Origin: Rubrivivax sp.
GTDB lineage: Bacteria > Pseudomonadota > Gammaproteobacteria > Burkholderiales > Burkholderiaceae_C
DNA length: 64,000 bases
NCBI GenBank assembly: GCA_016789955.1
Contig: JAEUPB010000039.1
Location: 45,588 to 109,587 of the forward strand
Direction of reading: 5' to 3'
Below, one piece after another: positions 53,408 to 62,287 of the stretch. The notes under the pieces are model-generated. The model saw only the letters and a list, made by a program, of their open reading frames with translations, was not told the DNA's origin and did not search any database. Within the stretch, counting starts at the first letter, position 1, and each line of letters begins with the position of its first letter. A program made the translations under genes and the position numbers.

Positions 53408-53617
53408 ATGAGCAACGACCCGAAGTCCGTCGTCGAACTGGCCGCCGCCGACCTGCAGGGCCCTGGCGTCACGTTCTGCCCGAACCCGAAGATGGGCCTG
53501 TGGAACCAGCACCCGAAGGTCTACATCGACGTGGCCACCACCGGCGAGGGGCGCTGCCCCTACTGCGGCACGCTGTACCGGTTGAAGGCCGGTGAGCGCG
53601 TGCACGCGGGCCACTGA
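53408..53617 (+). CDS. Small zinc-finger domain protein
   Basis: 69 residues. GVTFCPNPKMGLWNQHPKVYIDV with RCPYCGTLYRL gives a Cys...His...Cys-x2-Cys zinc site like NDUFS6/YjdM-type domains. This gene commonly sits between ilvE and purU in Burkholderiales. The role is unknown. The next gene starts four bases after its stop. Confidence 0.9.
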   Translation: MSNDPKSVVELAAADLQGPGVTFCPNPKMGLWNQHPKVYIDVATTGEGRCPYCGTLYRLKAGERVHAGH

Positions 53618-53621
53618 CCCC

Positions 53622-54494
53622 ATGCCCAACGCCCGCGAATTCGTCCTCACGCTCTCCTGCCGCGACGCCAAGGGCATCGTCTACGCCGTCTCGGGCCTGC
53701 TGTTCCAGGCGGGCTGCAACATCATCGACTCGCAGCAGTTCGGCGACCTCGACGGCGAGGACGCCACCGGCCTGTTCTTCATGCGCGTGCACTTCCAGGC
53801 ACCGCCGCAGCTGGCCGACGCCGCCAGGCTGGAGTCGCTTTTCGCGCACACGTGCGAGCAGCACGGCATGCAGCTGTCGTTCCACGCGCTGGCGCGGCGG
53901 CCGCGCGTACTGCTGATGGTCAGCCAGCACGGCCACTGCCTGAACGACCTGCTGTTCCGCTGGAAGAGCGGGCAGCTCGCGGTGGACATCCCGGCCATCG
54001 TCTCCAACCACCGCACCTTCGAGGAACTGGCCGCCAGCTACGGGCTGCCGTTCCACCACCTGCCGGTGACGAAGGACAGCAAGCGCGAGCAGGAGCAGGC
54101 AGTGCAGGCGCTCGTCGAGCGCGAGCGCATCGACCTCGTCGTGCTGGCGCGCTACATGCAAATCCTCAGCGCCGAGTTCTGCGAGGCGCTGCAGGGCCGC
54201 GCGATCAACATCCACCACAGCTTCCTGCCCAGCTTCAAGGGCGCGCGCCCGTACTACCAGGCGCATGCCCGCGGCGTGAAGCTGATCGGCGCCACGGCCC
54301 ACTACGTCACCGCCGACCTCGACGAAGGGCCGATCATCGAGCAGGACGTCGAACGTGTGGACCACACGATGTCGGCCGAGGACTACACCGCCGTCGGGCG
54401 CGACATCGAGAGCCGCGTGCTCGCTCGCGCGGTGCGCTGGCACGTGGAGCACCGCGTGCTGATGAACGGCCACAAGTGCGTGGTGTTCCGCTGA
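53622..54494 (+). CDS. purU: Formyltetrahydrofolate deformylase
   Basis: 290 residues. N-terminal ACT domain (about 5-85, FVLTLSCRDAKGIVYAVSGLLFQAGCNI) and C-terminal formyltransferase fold with NIHHSFLPSFKGA, AHYVTADLDEGPII and the Asn-His-Asp set. It hydrolyses 10-formyl-THF to THF and formate, feeding PurT-dependent purine synthesis. It is four bases after the zinc-finger gene. Confidence 0.96.
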   Translation: MPNAREFVLTLSCRDAKGIVYAVSGLLFQAGCNIIDSQQFGDLDGEDATGLFFMRVHFQAPPQLADAARLESLFAHTCEQHGMQLSFHALARRPRVLLMVSQHGHCLNDLLFRWKSGQLAVDIPAIVSNHRTFEELAASYGLPFHHLPVTKDSKREQEQAVQALVERERIDLVVLARYMQILSAEFCEALQGRAINIHHSFLPSFKGARPYYQAHARGVKLIGATAHYVTADLDEGPIIEQDVERVDHTMSAEDYTAVGRDIESRVLARAVRWHVEHRVLMNGHKCVVFR

Positions 54495-54512
54495 CGACGT
54501 GAGGTTCCGACG

Positions 54513-54974
54513 GTGAGAGCCCGCCGCCCCCACGCCGCCGCGCTGTTCTCGTCGCCCGACGACGTCGAGGCGCAGTTCTACGAGGCGCTGCAGCAGGGCG
54601 ACCTGGCCAAGCTGATGAGCCTGTGGGCCGACGACGACGAGATCGTCTGCGTGCATCCCGGTGGGCCGCGCGCGGTGGGGCCGGCGGCGATCAGCGCCAC
54701 CTTCGAGGCGATCTTCGGCAACGCCCCGATCCCGGTGGTGCCCGAGCAGGTGCACCGGCTGCACAGCGTGAGCTGCGCCGTGCACCACCTCGTCGAGCGC
54801 ATCGTCGTGCGCACCGACGAAGGCGAGCAGACGGCCTGGGTGCTGGCCACCAACGTCTACCTGAAGACCGCGCAGGGCTGGCGCATCGTCGCCCACCACG
54901 CCAGCCCCGGGCCGGCCGAGCCGGTCGAGGCCCCCGCGGCCGGCGCGGCGCGCCCGGGCAGCACGCTGCACTGA
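54513..54974 (+). CDS. SnoaL-like nuclear-transport-factor-2-fold protein
   Basis: 153 residues from a GTG start. SPDDVEAQFYEALQQGDLAKLMSLWADDDEIVCVHPGG and VYLKTAQGWRIVAHHASP are typical of this small protein family, usually of unknown activity. Its stop (TGA) overlaps the next ATG by one base. Probably cotranscribed with purU and the hydrolase gene. Confidence 0.85.
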   Translation: MRARRPHAAALFSSPDDVEAQFYEALQQGDLAKLMSLWADDDEIVCVHPGGPRAVGPAAISATFEAIFGNAPIPVVPEQVHRLHSVSCAVHHLVERIVVRTDEGEQTAWVLATNVYLKTAQGWRIVAHHASPGPAEPVEAPAAGAARPGSTLH

Positions 54975-55942
54975 TGCACTGGCCGCACTACGGGGCGCCG
55001 CGCTGGCTCCCCGGCGGACATGCGCAGACCATCTGGCCGGCGCTGGTCACGCCGCGACCGCCACCACCGGCCTACCGGCGCGAACGCTGGGACACACCCG
55101 ACCGCGACTTCGTCGACGTCGACCTGCTCGACGGCAGCACGGCCGATGCACCGATGCTGGTGCTGTTCCACGGGCTGGAGGGCTCGTCGGCCAGCCACTA
55201 CTCGGTGGCCTTCGCGCGCGTGGCCGCCGAACGCGGCTGGGCGTTTGCCGTGCCGCACTTCCGCGGCTGCTCGGGCGAGCTGAACCTGGCGCCGCGCTCG
55301 TACCACTCGGGCGACTTCGAGGAGATCGGGTGGATCCTGGCGCGGCTGCGCGCCGGGCGCTCACAGCCGCTGAAGGTCGCCGGCGTGTCGCTGGGCGGCA
55401 ACGCGCTGCTGCGCTGGGCCGAGGAGAACGGCGCTGGGGCGGCACAGACGGCCAGCGCCATCGCGGCGATCTCGGCACCGGTCGACCTGGCCGCTGCCGG
55501 CCATGCGATCGAGCGCGGCTTCAACCGCGTCAGCTACCTGCGCATGTTCCTGGCCACGCTCAAGCCCAAGGCGCTGGCCAAGCTGCGCCAGCACCCGAAG
55601 CTGGCCGATGCGGCACGCATCCGCTCGGCCCGCACGCTGTACGAGTTCGACGACGCCTACACCGCACCGGTGCACGGCTACCGCGGCGTCGAGGACTATT
55701 GGGCGCGCGCTTCGGCCAAGCCGCACCTGCACGCGATCCGCGTGCCGACACTGGTGCTCAACGCCACCAACGACCCGTTCGTCCCCGGCGCGTCACTCCC
55801 CAGGGGCACGGTGCCCGGCGGCTGGGTCACGCTCGCGCAGCCGCGCCATGGCGGACATGTCGGCTTCCCCGGCGGGCGCTTCCCGGGCCACCTGGAGACC
55901 ATGCCGCAGGCCGTGGTGCGCTGGCTGGCCGAGGCCGGCTGA
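54974..55942 (+). CDS. YheT/COG0429 family alpha/beta hydrolase
   Basis: 322 residues. The start MHWPHYGAPRWLPGGHAQTIWPAL is diagnostic of COG0429, with the oxyanion block FHGLEGSSASHY, the serine in GVSLGGNALLRW near 142, Asp in NATNDPFVPG and His in RHGGHVGF. Members are esterases/lipases of uncertain natural substrate, often cytosolic. TGATG couples it to the SnoaL-like gene. Confidence 0.93.
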   Translation: MHWPHYGAPRWLPGGHAQTIWPALVTPRPPPPAYRRERWDTPDRDFVDVDLLDGSTADAPMLVLFHGLEGSSASHYSVAFARVAAERGWAFAVPHFRGCSGELNLAPRSYHSGDFEEIGWILARLRAGRSQPLKVAGVSLGGNALLRWAEENGAGAAQTASAIAAISAPVDLAAAGHAIERGFNRVSYLRMFLATLKPKALAKLRQHPKLADAARIRSARTLYEFDDAYTAPVHGYRGVEDYWARASAKPHLHAIRVPTLVLNATNDPFVPGASLPRGTVPGGWVTLAQPRHGGHVGFPGGRFPGHLETMPQAVVRWLAEAG

Positions 55943-55957
55943 GGTACCTTCGGCGGC

Positions 55958-56500
55958 ATGGACGAGATCGTCAAGGCTGCGCTGCGCAAGTGGCCCACCG
56001 TGCCGCACTGCTACGGCTGGCTGGCGCTGGACGCGCGCGGCGACTGGTACATGCGCGACGACCGCATCCAGGCGACGGGGCCGTTCCCTCGCATCAAGGG
56101 CAGCCGCATCCAGCACGAGAAGCTGGTCGGCTTCATCCACCGCAACTACCTGGCCGACGAGCTGGGCGCCTGGTTCTTCCAGAACGGGCCGCAGCGGGTG
56201 TACGTGCAGCTCGAGGCGGCGCCGCTGGTGTGGCGGCTGGACGCCGCGGGCGAAGCGCCGCCGCGGCTCACGTCGCACCACGGGGTGCCGGCGCAGCCGC
56301 GCAGCCTTTGGCTGGACGAGCAGGGTCGCCTGTACGCCGACAGCGAGGCCGGCTACGGCATCGTGCACACGCTGGACATGGCTGCCGCCGGCGACGCGGT
56401 CGAGGCCGGACACTGGCAGCCACAGGAGATGCCCTTCTCGCAGATGCCCGAACGGTTCGGCTATCGGCTCCAGCCGGCGCCCATGGGCGCGGCGGCGTGA
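55958..56500 (+). CDS. Conserved hypothetical protein
   Basis: 180 residues, soluble, no signal peptide. AALRKWPTVPHCYGWLALDARGDWYMRDDR, then RIQHEKLVGFIHRNYLADELGAWFFQNGPQRVYVQLE, and LWLDEQGRLYADSEAGYG. I recognise it as a protein conserved in betaproteobacteria but give no function. It starts 15 bases after the COG0429 hydrolase and is convergent with a cytochrome gene. Confidence 0.75.
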   Translation: MDEIVKAALRKWPTVPHCYGWLALDARGDWYMRDDRIQATGPFPRIKGSRIQHEKLVGFIHRNYLADELGAWFFQNGPQRVYVQLEAAPLVWRLDAAGEAPPRLTSHHGVPAQPRSLWLDEQGRLYADSEAGYGIVHTLDMAAAGDAVEAGHWQPQEMPFSQMPERFGYRLQPAPMGAAA

Positions 56501-56507
56501 ACGCAGT

Positions 56508-57047
56508 TCAGTTGGGCGCGCTGGCCGCGGCGGCGGGAACCTTGGGCTCGTCGAACTTGCCGCCGGCCTTGTTGGCCAGGTAGACCACGGCGCGACCGAT
56601 CTCGACATCGGAGAAGTCGCCGCCGCCTTGTGCGCCCATGTTGCCCTTGCCCTTCAGCACCGAGGTCAGCAGCGCGTCGTACCCGGTCTTGATGCGCGGG
56701 CCCCAGGCAGCCTCGTCGCCCACCTTCGGCGCCCCGGCGGCCCCGCTGGTGTGGCAGGCCGTGCACTGCGCCTCGAACACCTGCTGGCCGCTCTTCAGCG
56801 ACGCCGTATCGCTCGCGTCGCGGATCTCCACCGAGCCGACCTTCTGCAGCCGCCGCGCGACGGCTTCGCCGGTCAAGCCTTCGCTGCCGGCGCCGGGCTT
56901 GCTGCCGAACGCCACGTAGTTCACCAGCAGGATGATCAGCACGATCGGCACGACGAACGACGCGACCACCGTGGCGATCAGCTGCTTGGGCGTGCGGATC
57001 GGACCTTCGTGGTTTTCCGCGTGGTGGCCTTCGGGTGTCGCGCTCAT
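56508..57047 (-). CDS. Membrane-anchored cytochrome c (c5 type)
   Basis: 179 residues. An N-terminal helix (LIATVVASFVVPIVLIILLVNYVAF) anchors a periplasmic class I cytochrome c domain with one heme site CTACH near 105 and an axial Met in KGNMGAQGGG. It resembles the small c5-type cytochromes that shuttle electrons to terminal oxidases. Start at 57047; a longer frame to 57077 is less likely. Its start is 78 bases from the tRNA-Arg gene. Confidence 0.9.
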   Translation of the reverse strand: MSATPEGHHAENHEGPIRTPKQLIATVVASFVVPIVLIILLVNYVAFGSKPGAGSEGLTGEAVARRLQKVGSVEIRDASDTASLKSGQQVFEAQCTACHTSGAAGAPKVGDEAAWGPRIKTGYDALLTSVLKGKGNMGAQGGGDFSDVEIGRAVVYLANKAGGKFDEPKVPAAAASAPN

Positions 57048-57124
57048 GGTGCTCGGGGGTTCGTGCCGGTTCGGCAAAGCGGCGGATTATAGGTAGCCGC
57101 CTCGCCTAGAATGCCGGCTCGCCA

Positions 57125-57199
57125 GCGACCGTGGTGAAGTGGATATCATGCGGCCCTCCGAAGGCCGCGTCGCAAGTTCGATTCTTGCCGGTCGCGCCA
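57125..57199 (+). tRNA. tRNA-Arg (anticodon CCG)
   Basis: A full cloverleaf: acceptor GCGACCG/CGGTCGC (7 bp), D stem GTGA/TCAT, anticodon stem CGGCC/GGCCG with loop CTCCGAA (anticodon CCG at positions 34-36, reading CGG), T stem GCAAG/CTTGC with loop TTCGATT, discriminator G and an encoded CCA. It lies between the cytochrome and rlpA genes. Confidence 0.95.
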
Positions 57200-57214
57200 A
57201 GATGCCTGGAGTCC

Positions 57215-57823
57215 ATGCTGCGGAGCATCCTCTCTTCCGCCGCTGTCCTGGTGGTCGCGCTGGCCGCGTTGCTCGCCGGCTGCGGCAGTGCCCCTCCCGT
57301 TTCCCCATCGCGTGACGGCGTCCACCCGCAGACGCCCCGCAACCTCGAACGCACGCCCGACGCCGAACCGCGCGTCGAGCCGATCCGCGCCGGCGGCCCG
57401 AACAAGCCCTACGAGGCGCTCGGCCGCCGCTACGTGCCGCTCGAAGGCGACCAGCCGCTGCGCGAGATGGGCCTGGCCTCGTGGTACGGCGTCAAGTTCC
57501 ACGGCCGCCAGACCTCCAGCGGCGAGCCCTACGACATGTTCGCCATGACGGCCGCGCACCCGTACATGCCGATCCCGAGCTATGCGCGCGTGCGCAACCC
57601 GAGGAACGGCCGCGAGGTGATCGTGCGCGTCAACGACCGCGGCCCCTTCGTGCCCGGCCGCGTCATCGACCTCAGCTATACCGCCGCGCTGAAGCTCGAC
57701 CTGCTCTCGGGCGTGGCACCGGTGGAGGTGCAGCGGCTGACCTTCGACGACATCCGCAACGGCCGCTGGCGGCGCGACGACGCCGGCGGCGATGATCCGC
57801 GGGCGCGCGAACTGCTGCCCTGA
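57215..57823 (+). CDS. rlpA: Septal ring lytic transglycosylase RlpA family lipoprotein
   Basis: 202 residues. Lipobox LLAGC, Pro-rich linker, then double-psi beta-barrel GLASWYGVKFHGRQTSSGEPYDMFAMTAAH and VNDRGPFVPGRVIDLSYTAA, with Asp as in active RlpA. There is no SPOR domain at the C-terminus, so targeting to denuded septal glycan, as in Pseudomonas RlpA, may not apply. The start at 57215 is 15 bases past the tRNA end; any longer start would run through the tRNA. Confidence 0.9.
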   Translation: MLRSILSSAAVLVVALAALLAGCGSAPPVSPSRDGVHPQTPRNLERTPDAEPRVEPIRAGGPNKPYEALGRRYVPLEGDQPLREMGLASWYGVKFHGRQTSSGEPYDMFAMTAAHPYMPIPSYARVRNPRNGREVIVRVNDRGPFVPGRVIDLSYTAALKLDLLSGVAPVEVQRLTFDDIRNGRWRRDDAGGDDPRARELLP

Positions 57824-57856
57824 GCGCAGGTCCTCGACGCCGGCGGCGCCCCGCAG

Positions 57857-58606
57857 TCAGCGCCCGCCCGTCACGTCGACGACGGCACCCGTGGTGTAGC
57901 TGGCGGCCTCCGACAGCAGCCACACGATCGCCTGCGCCACCTCGTCGGCGTTGCCGGCGCGGCGCATCGGCACCGAAGGCGCCAGCTGCGCGGCCCGGTC
58001 GGGGACGCCGCCGCTGGCATGGATGTCGGTCTCGATGATCCCCGGCCGCACCGCATTCACGCGGATGCCTTCGGCGGCCACTTCGCGCGCCAGGCCCAGC
58101 GTGAAGGCGTCGATGGCGCCCTTGGACGCCGCGTAGTCGACGTACTGGCCGGGCGAGCCCAGCCGCGCCGCGGCCGAGGACAGGTTGACGATCGCACCGC
58201 CGGCGCCGCCACGCGCCGTGCTCATGCGCCGCACCGCCTCGCGGGCGCACAGCATCGAGCCGATCACGTTGATGCCGAACATGCGCAGCAGCCGTGCCTC
58301 GCTCATGGCGTCCACGCGCGCCGCGACATCGACGACGCCGGCGTTGTTGACGAGGCCGCGCAGCGTGCCCAGCTCGGCGTCGACGGCGGCGTACATCGCC
58401 AGCACGTCGGCCTCGCGCGACACGTCGCCGCGCACCACCAGCGCGCGCCGGCCCAGGCTGCGCACCCGCTGCGCCACCGCCTGCGCAGCCGCCTCGTCGC
58501 GGGTGTAGTTCACCGCCACGTCCCATCCGTCGCGGGCGGCGAGCAGCGCGGCGGCCGCGCCGATGCCCCGGCTGCCGCCGGTGACGAGGAGCACAGGGGA
58601 GTTCAT
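57857..58606 (-). CDS. SDR family oxidoreductase (YciK/3-oxoacyl-ACP-like)
   Basis: 249 residues, classical SDR: TGGSRGIGAAAALLAAR, NNAGVVDVAARVDAM, Ser in NLSSAAARLGS and YVDYAASKGA (Tyr-x3-Lys), ending AVVDVTGGR. It resembles glucose/ribitol dehydrogenase-like SDRs and 3-oxoacyl-ACP reductases; substrate unknown. Divergent from the PhoX-type gene and convergent with rlpA. Confidence 0.92.
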   Translation of the reverse strand: MNSPVLLVTGGSRGIGAAAALLAARDGWDVAVNYTRDEAAAQAVAQRVRSLGRRALVVRGDVSREADVLAMYAAVDAELGTLRGLVNNAGVVDVAARVDAMSEARLLRMFGINVIGSMLCAREAVRRMSTARGGAGGAIVNLSSAAARLGSPGQYVDYAASKGAIDAFTLGLAREVAAEGIRVNAVRPGIIETDIHASGGVPDRAAQLAPSVPMRRAGNADEVAQAIVWLLSEAASYTTGAVVDVTGGR

Positions 58607-58672
58607 GCGGCGATCGTAGCGGCGCGGGCTGGCGAGAATGCAACTCCTCGGAGCAGCACGGGCACGGCGGCG

Positions 58673-60595
58673 ATGGCCAAGGATCTCGACTCGATGGAAG
58701 ACAGCAACCGCAGCGCGAACCCGAGCATCCACGAGGTGTGCGACCCGACGCGGCGGGTGTGGCTGCGCCAGTCCTTCGGCGCCGCGGCGAGCGTCTGGTT
58801 CGCGCCCTGGCTGGCGAGCTGCGCCCTGCCCGGCGGCGGCCGCGGGCCGGCGCTGGGGTTCAAGGGCATCGCGCCGTCGACGGCCGATGCCGTGGTGGTC
58901 GCCGAAGGCTACGAGGCGCAGGTGCTGGCGCCATGGGGCGAGCCGGTGGGCATCGCCGGCGCCATGCCAGCCTGGAAGCAGGACGCGAGCAACACCGCCG
59001 CCGAACAGGCGCTGCAGATCGGCCAGCACCACGACGGCATGCAGTTCTTCCCGCTCGAGGGCAGCAGCACGCGCGGGCTGCTGGCCATCAACCACGAGTA
59101 CGTCGACGACGGGCTGCTGCACGCCGACGGGCTGCGCAACTGGACCGTCGAGAAGGTGCGCAAGTCGCAGGCCTCGCACGGCATCTCGGTGATCGAGGTC
59201 GAGCTGCGCGGCGGGCGCTGGCAGGTGGTGCGGCCGTCTCGCTACGCGCGCCGCATCACGGCCCACACGCCCTTCGACGTCGGCGGGCCTGCCGCCGGCC
59301 ACCCGCTGATGCGCACCGCGGCCGACCCGGCCGGCCGCCGCATCCTGGGCACGTTCGCCAACTGCGCCACCGGCCTCACGCCGTGGGGCACGCTGCTGTC
59401 GGGCGAGGAGAACTGGTATGGCTACTTCGCCGGCGGCGAGACGATCACCCCCGACCAGCGCCGCTGGGGGCTGCGGCCGACGGCGTTCTACCGCTGGGCC
59501 GAGCACGACCCGCGCTTCGACGCACGCAAGCATCCGAACGAGTTCCACCGCGTCGGCTGGATCATCGAGGTCGATCCGATGGACCCGGCGAGCACGCCGG
59601 TGAAGCGCACCGCCCTCGGCCGCGCCGCGCATGAAGGCGCCTGGGTGGCGGTGACGCGCGACGGCCGCGCCGTCGTCTACACCGGCGAGGACGCTCGCTT
59701 CGAGTACATCTACAAGTTCGTCAGCCGAGACCGCATCGCCCCGGCCGGCAACGGCCGCACCGCGGCGCAGGCCAACCGGCAGCTGCTCGACCACGGCACG
59801 CTGTACGTCGCGCGCTTCGACGCCGACGGCCGCGGCCGCTGGATCCCGATGGTGCACGGGCAGGGCCCGCTGGTGCCGGCGCGCGGCTTCGCCGACCCCG
59901 GCGAGGTGCTGATCAAGACGCGCCAGGCCTCCGACCTGCTCGGGGCGACGAAGATGGACCGGCCGGAGTGGATGGCGATCGATCCGGCATCGGGCTGGGT
60001 CTACTGCACGCTGACCAACAACAGCAGCCGCGGCGTCGGCACCAACCCGGGCGTCGACCCGGCCAATCCGCGCGCAGACAACACGATGGGGCAGATCATC
60101 CGCTGGAAGGAAGACGGCGACTTCGACGGCGACGCCTTCAGCTGGAACCACCTGCTGCTGGCCGGCGACCCGGCCGCCGAGCGCCCCGACGCCAAGGGCA
60201 ACATCCAGGGCGACTTCTTCGCCTGCCCTGACATGGTGGCCTTCGGCCCGCGCGGGCTGCTGTGGATCGGCTGCGACGTGGGGCCGGCCGCGCTGAACAA
60301 GGGGGAGATGAGCCGCATCGGCAACAACCAGATGCTGGCCTGCGACGTGGCCACCGGCGAGGTGCGCCGCTTCCTCGCCGGCCCGGTGAACAGCGAGCTG
60401 ACCTCCGCGGCCTTCACGCCCGACGGCACGACGCTGTTCGTGAACGTGCAGCACCCGGGCGAGACGCCCAGCGAGCGCAGCAACCCCGACGACCCGCGGC
60501 GGGTCTCGAACTGGCCCGACTTCCACCCCGCCGGCCGGCCGCGCTCGGCCACTCTGGCGATCCGGCGCAAGGACGGGGGCGTGATCGGGAGCTGA
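58673..60595 (+). CDS. PhoX-type phosphatase (DUF839)
   Basis: 640 residues. A Tat-like signal around TRRVWLRQSFGAAASVWFAPWLASC (twin Arg then hydrophobic) leads a PhoX/DUF839 propeller with GTFANCATGLTPWGTLLSGEENWYGYF, KRTALGRAAHEGAWV and PEWMAIDPASGWVYCTLTNNS, blocks that bind iron and calcium. PhoX releases phosphate from monoesters in the periplasm or surface. Start is 67 bases from the divergent SDR gene. Confidence 0.92.
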   Translation: MAKDLDSMEDSNRSANPSIHEVCDPTRRVWLRQSFGAAASVWFAPWLASCALPGGGRGPALGFKGIAPSTADAVVVAEGYEAQVLAPWGEPVGIAGAMPAWKQDASNTAAEQALQIGQHHDGMQFFPLEGSSTRGLLAINHEYVDDGLLHADGLRNWTVEKVRKSQASHGISVIEVELRGGRWQVVRPSRYARRITAHTPFDVGGPAAGHPLMRTAADPAGRRILGTFANCATGLTPWGTLLSGEENWYGYFAGGETITPDQRRWGLRPTAFYRWAEHDPRFDARKHPNEFHRVGWIIEVDPMDPASTPVKRTALGRAAHEGAWVAVTRDGRAVVYTGEDARFEYIYKFVSRDRIAPAGNGRTAAQANRQLLDHGTLYVARFDADGRGRWIPMVHGQGPLVPARGFADPGEVLIKTRQASDLLGATKMDRPEWMAIDPASGWVYCTLTNNSSRGVGTNPGVDPANPRADNTMGQIIRWKEDGDFDGDAFSWNHLLLAGDPAAERPDAKGNIQGDFFACPDMVAFGPRGLLWIGCDVGPAALNKGEMSRIGNNQMLACDVATGEVRRFLAGPVNSELTSAAFTPDGTTLFVNVQHPGETPSERSNPDDPRRVSNWPDFHPAGRPRSATLAIRRKDGGVIGS

Positions 60596-60614
60596 AGCGC
60601 CCGCGCCGAGGGAG

Positions 60615-62243
60615 CTACTTCATCAGCACGCGATCACGGCCGGTGCGCTTGGCTTCGTAGAGCGCCTCGTCGGCGCGCTGCAGCAGTTCGGCCGGCGTCA
60701 GCGGCGCCTGCGGCGTGGACGCGGCGATGCCGATGCTGGCGGTCACGCGCTCGGGCGCGCCCCCGGGCCAGGCCTGCGTGCGGATGCGTTCGGCCAGGCG
60801 CGAGCACACGTCGACGGCGCGCTCGGCGCTCATCTCGGGCAGCACGATCACGAACTCCTCGCCGCCCATGCGCGCCAGCACGTCGCGCTCGCGCACGTTC
60901 TCACCCAGCAGCCGCGCCAGCGCGACAAGCACGCGGTCGCCGGCCGCGTGGCCCAGTGTGTCGTTGATGCGCTTGAAGTGGTCGAGGTCGAGCAGCGCCA
61001 CGGCCAGCGGCCGGTCGTGCAGGTGGGCGTCGGCCACGAGCTGCTCGAAGCGCTGGTCGAGGTGGCGGCGGTTGCCGATGCCGGTGAGCGGATCGCGCGC
61101 CGCGTCCTGCGCCAGTTCGGCCGCCCGCGCGCGCTGCCGCTGGGCGTCGCGCCGCACCCGTTCCAGCTCGCCCTTGGTGACGAACAGCCGCGACTGCGCC
61201 TGCAGCTGGCTGATGGTGCGTTGCCGCTCGATGCGCTCGCCGGCTTCGAGGTGCAGCAGCGCATCCGCATGGCGGCCCAGAGCCTTGGCGGCGCGGTAGG
61301 CCGCACCGTGCAGGCGCACCAGCGTCTGCTGCGGCGCCAGCGCGCCGAGCGACTGGATCAGCTGCACCGCCTCGTCCCACGCCGCCTCGGCCTGTCCGCT
61401 CGCGAGATGCCACTCCGCGAGGCTCGCGGTGATGCGCCAGACATGCGCGTGCAGCTGCCGGACCCGGCCGCGCTCGCGCGCCTCGGTCAGCAGCCGCCCC
61501 GCCTCGTCCAGCTCGCCCAGGTGCAGCAGCACCTCGCCCAGGTTGCCCGAGACCGTGACGGCATAGATCGGATCGTCGGCGCGCTGCTGCAGTTCCAGCG
61601 CGAGCTGGCCCTGCACGCGCGCCTGTTCGAGCTGCCCGCGCGAGCCTTCGGGGTCGATGTCGCGCAGCCGGTGGAACAGGCCGATGCCCATCGCCAGCAG
61701 GCCGTTGCGCGCCAGCATGCGCTCGCGCAGTGGCGCGTCGGGGGATTCGTCCAGCGCCTGCGACAGCACGCGGATCGCCTGCCAACTGTCGCCGATGCGC
61801 TCCAGGCTCGCAGCCAGCACGAACGACGCCGCCAGCGCCGAACCGGGCTCGTCGGCGGTGCCGGCGAGGTTGACGAGCAGTTGCGCGGACTCCAGCGCCA
61901 GATCGAAGCGGGCAGTCTCGTTGGCCGCCAGGGCCAGCACCCGCAGCAGCTCGCGCTCCTCGGCCACCAGGCGCTGCGCCTGCAGGCCGGCGAGGGCCGC
62001 GCGCGCCTCGTCGACCACGGCATCGTGCCGACCGAGCCGGAACAGGTGCACGCAGTGCCAGGCCTGGGCCCGCGCGCGGGCCGGGTCGTCGCCGACGGCG
62101 CGCGCCAGCACGATGGCCCGCGCGGCATGGTCCAGCGCCCCTTCGCTGCGCTCGTCACCGGCCGGATCGGCCCGCGCCAGCATCTCCGACAGCGCCGCGT
62201 GCGTGGCGGTGCCGGATGCCGGGAGGACGAGCGGCGGGGCCAT
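60615..62243 (-). CDS. Diguanylate cyclase with N-terminal TPR array
   Basis: 542 residues. The first ~340 form TPR-like helical repeats (for example LELQQRADDPIYAVTVSGNLGEVLLHLGELDEAGRL), a coiled linker follows, then GGDEF: RDPLTGIGNRRHLDQRFEQL, RERD I-site and GGEEF active site near 457. It makes cyclic-di-GMP; the RxxD site indicates product inhibition. The TPR part is probably a protein-interaction sensor. No membrane segment or PAS domain. Confidence 0.92.
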   Translation of the reverse strand: MAPPLVLPASGTATHAALSEMLARADPAGDERSEGALDHAARAIVLARAVGDDPARARAQAWHCVHLFRLGRHDAVVDEARAALAGLQAQRLVAEERELLRVLALAANETARFDLALESAQLLVNLAGTADEPGSALAASFVLAASLERIGDSWQAIRVLSQALDESPDAPLRERMLARNGLLAMGIGLFHRLRDIDPEGSRGQLEQARVQGQLALELQQRADDPIYAVTVSGNLGEVLLHLGELDEAGRLLTEARERGRVRQLHAHVWRITASLAEWHLASGQAEAAWDEAVQLIQSLGALAPQQTLVRLHGAAYRAAKALGRHADALLHLEAGERIERQRTISQLQAQSRLFVTKGELERVRRDAQRQRARAAELAQDAARDPLTGIGNRRHLDQRFEQLVADAHLHDRPLAVALLDLDHFKRINDTLGHAAGDRVLVALARLLGENVRERDVLARMGGEEFVIVLPEMSAERAVDVCSRLAERIRTQAWPGGAPERVTASIGIAASTPQAPLTPAELLQRADEALYEAKRTGRDRVLMK

Positions 62244-62287
62244 GCCTCAAGGATAGCCGTGGGTGCCGACGGCCGGCTTCACGGTCG

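Noticed and set aside
57131-57214. Extension of rlpA upstream through the tRNA
   Set aside because: These bases form an intact tRNA-Arg and the lipobox signal peptide starts at 57215.
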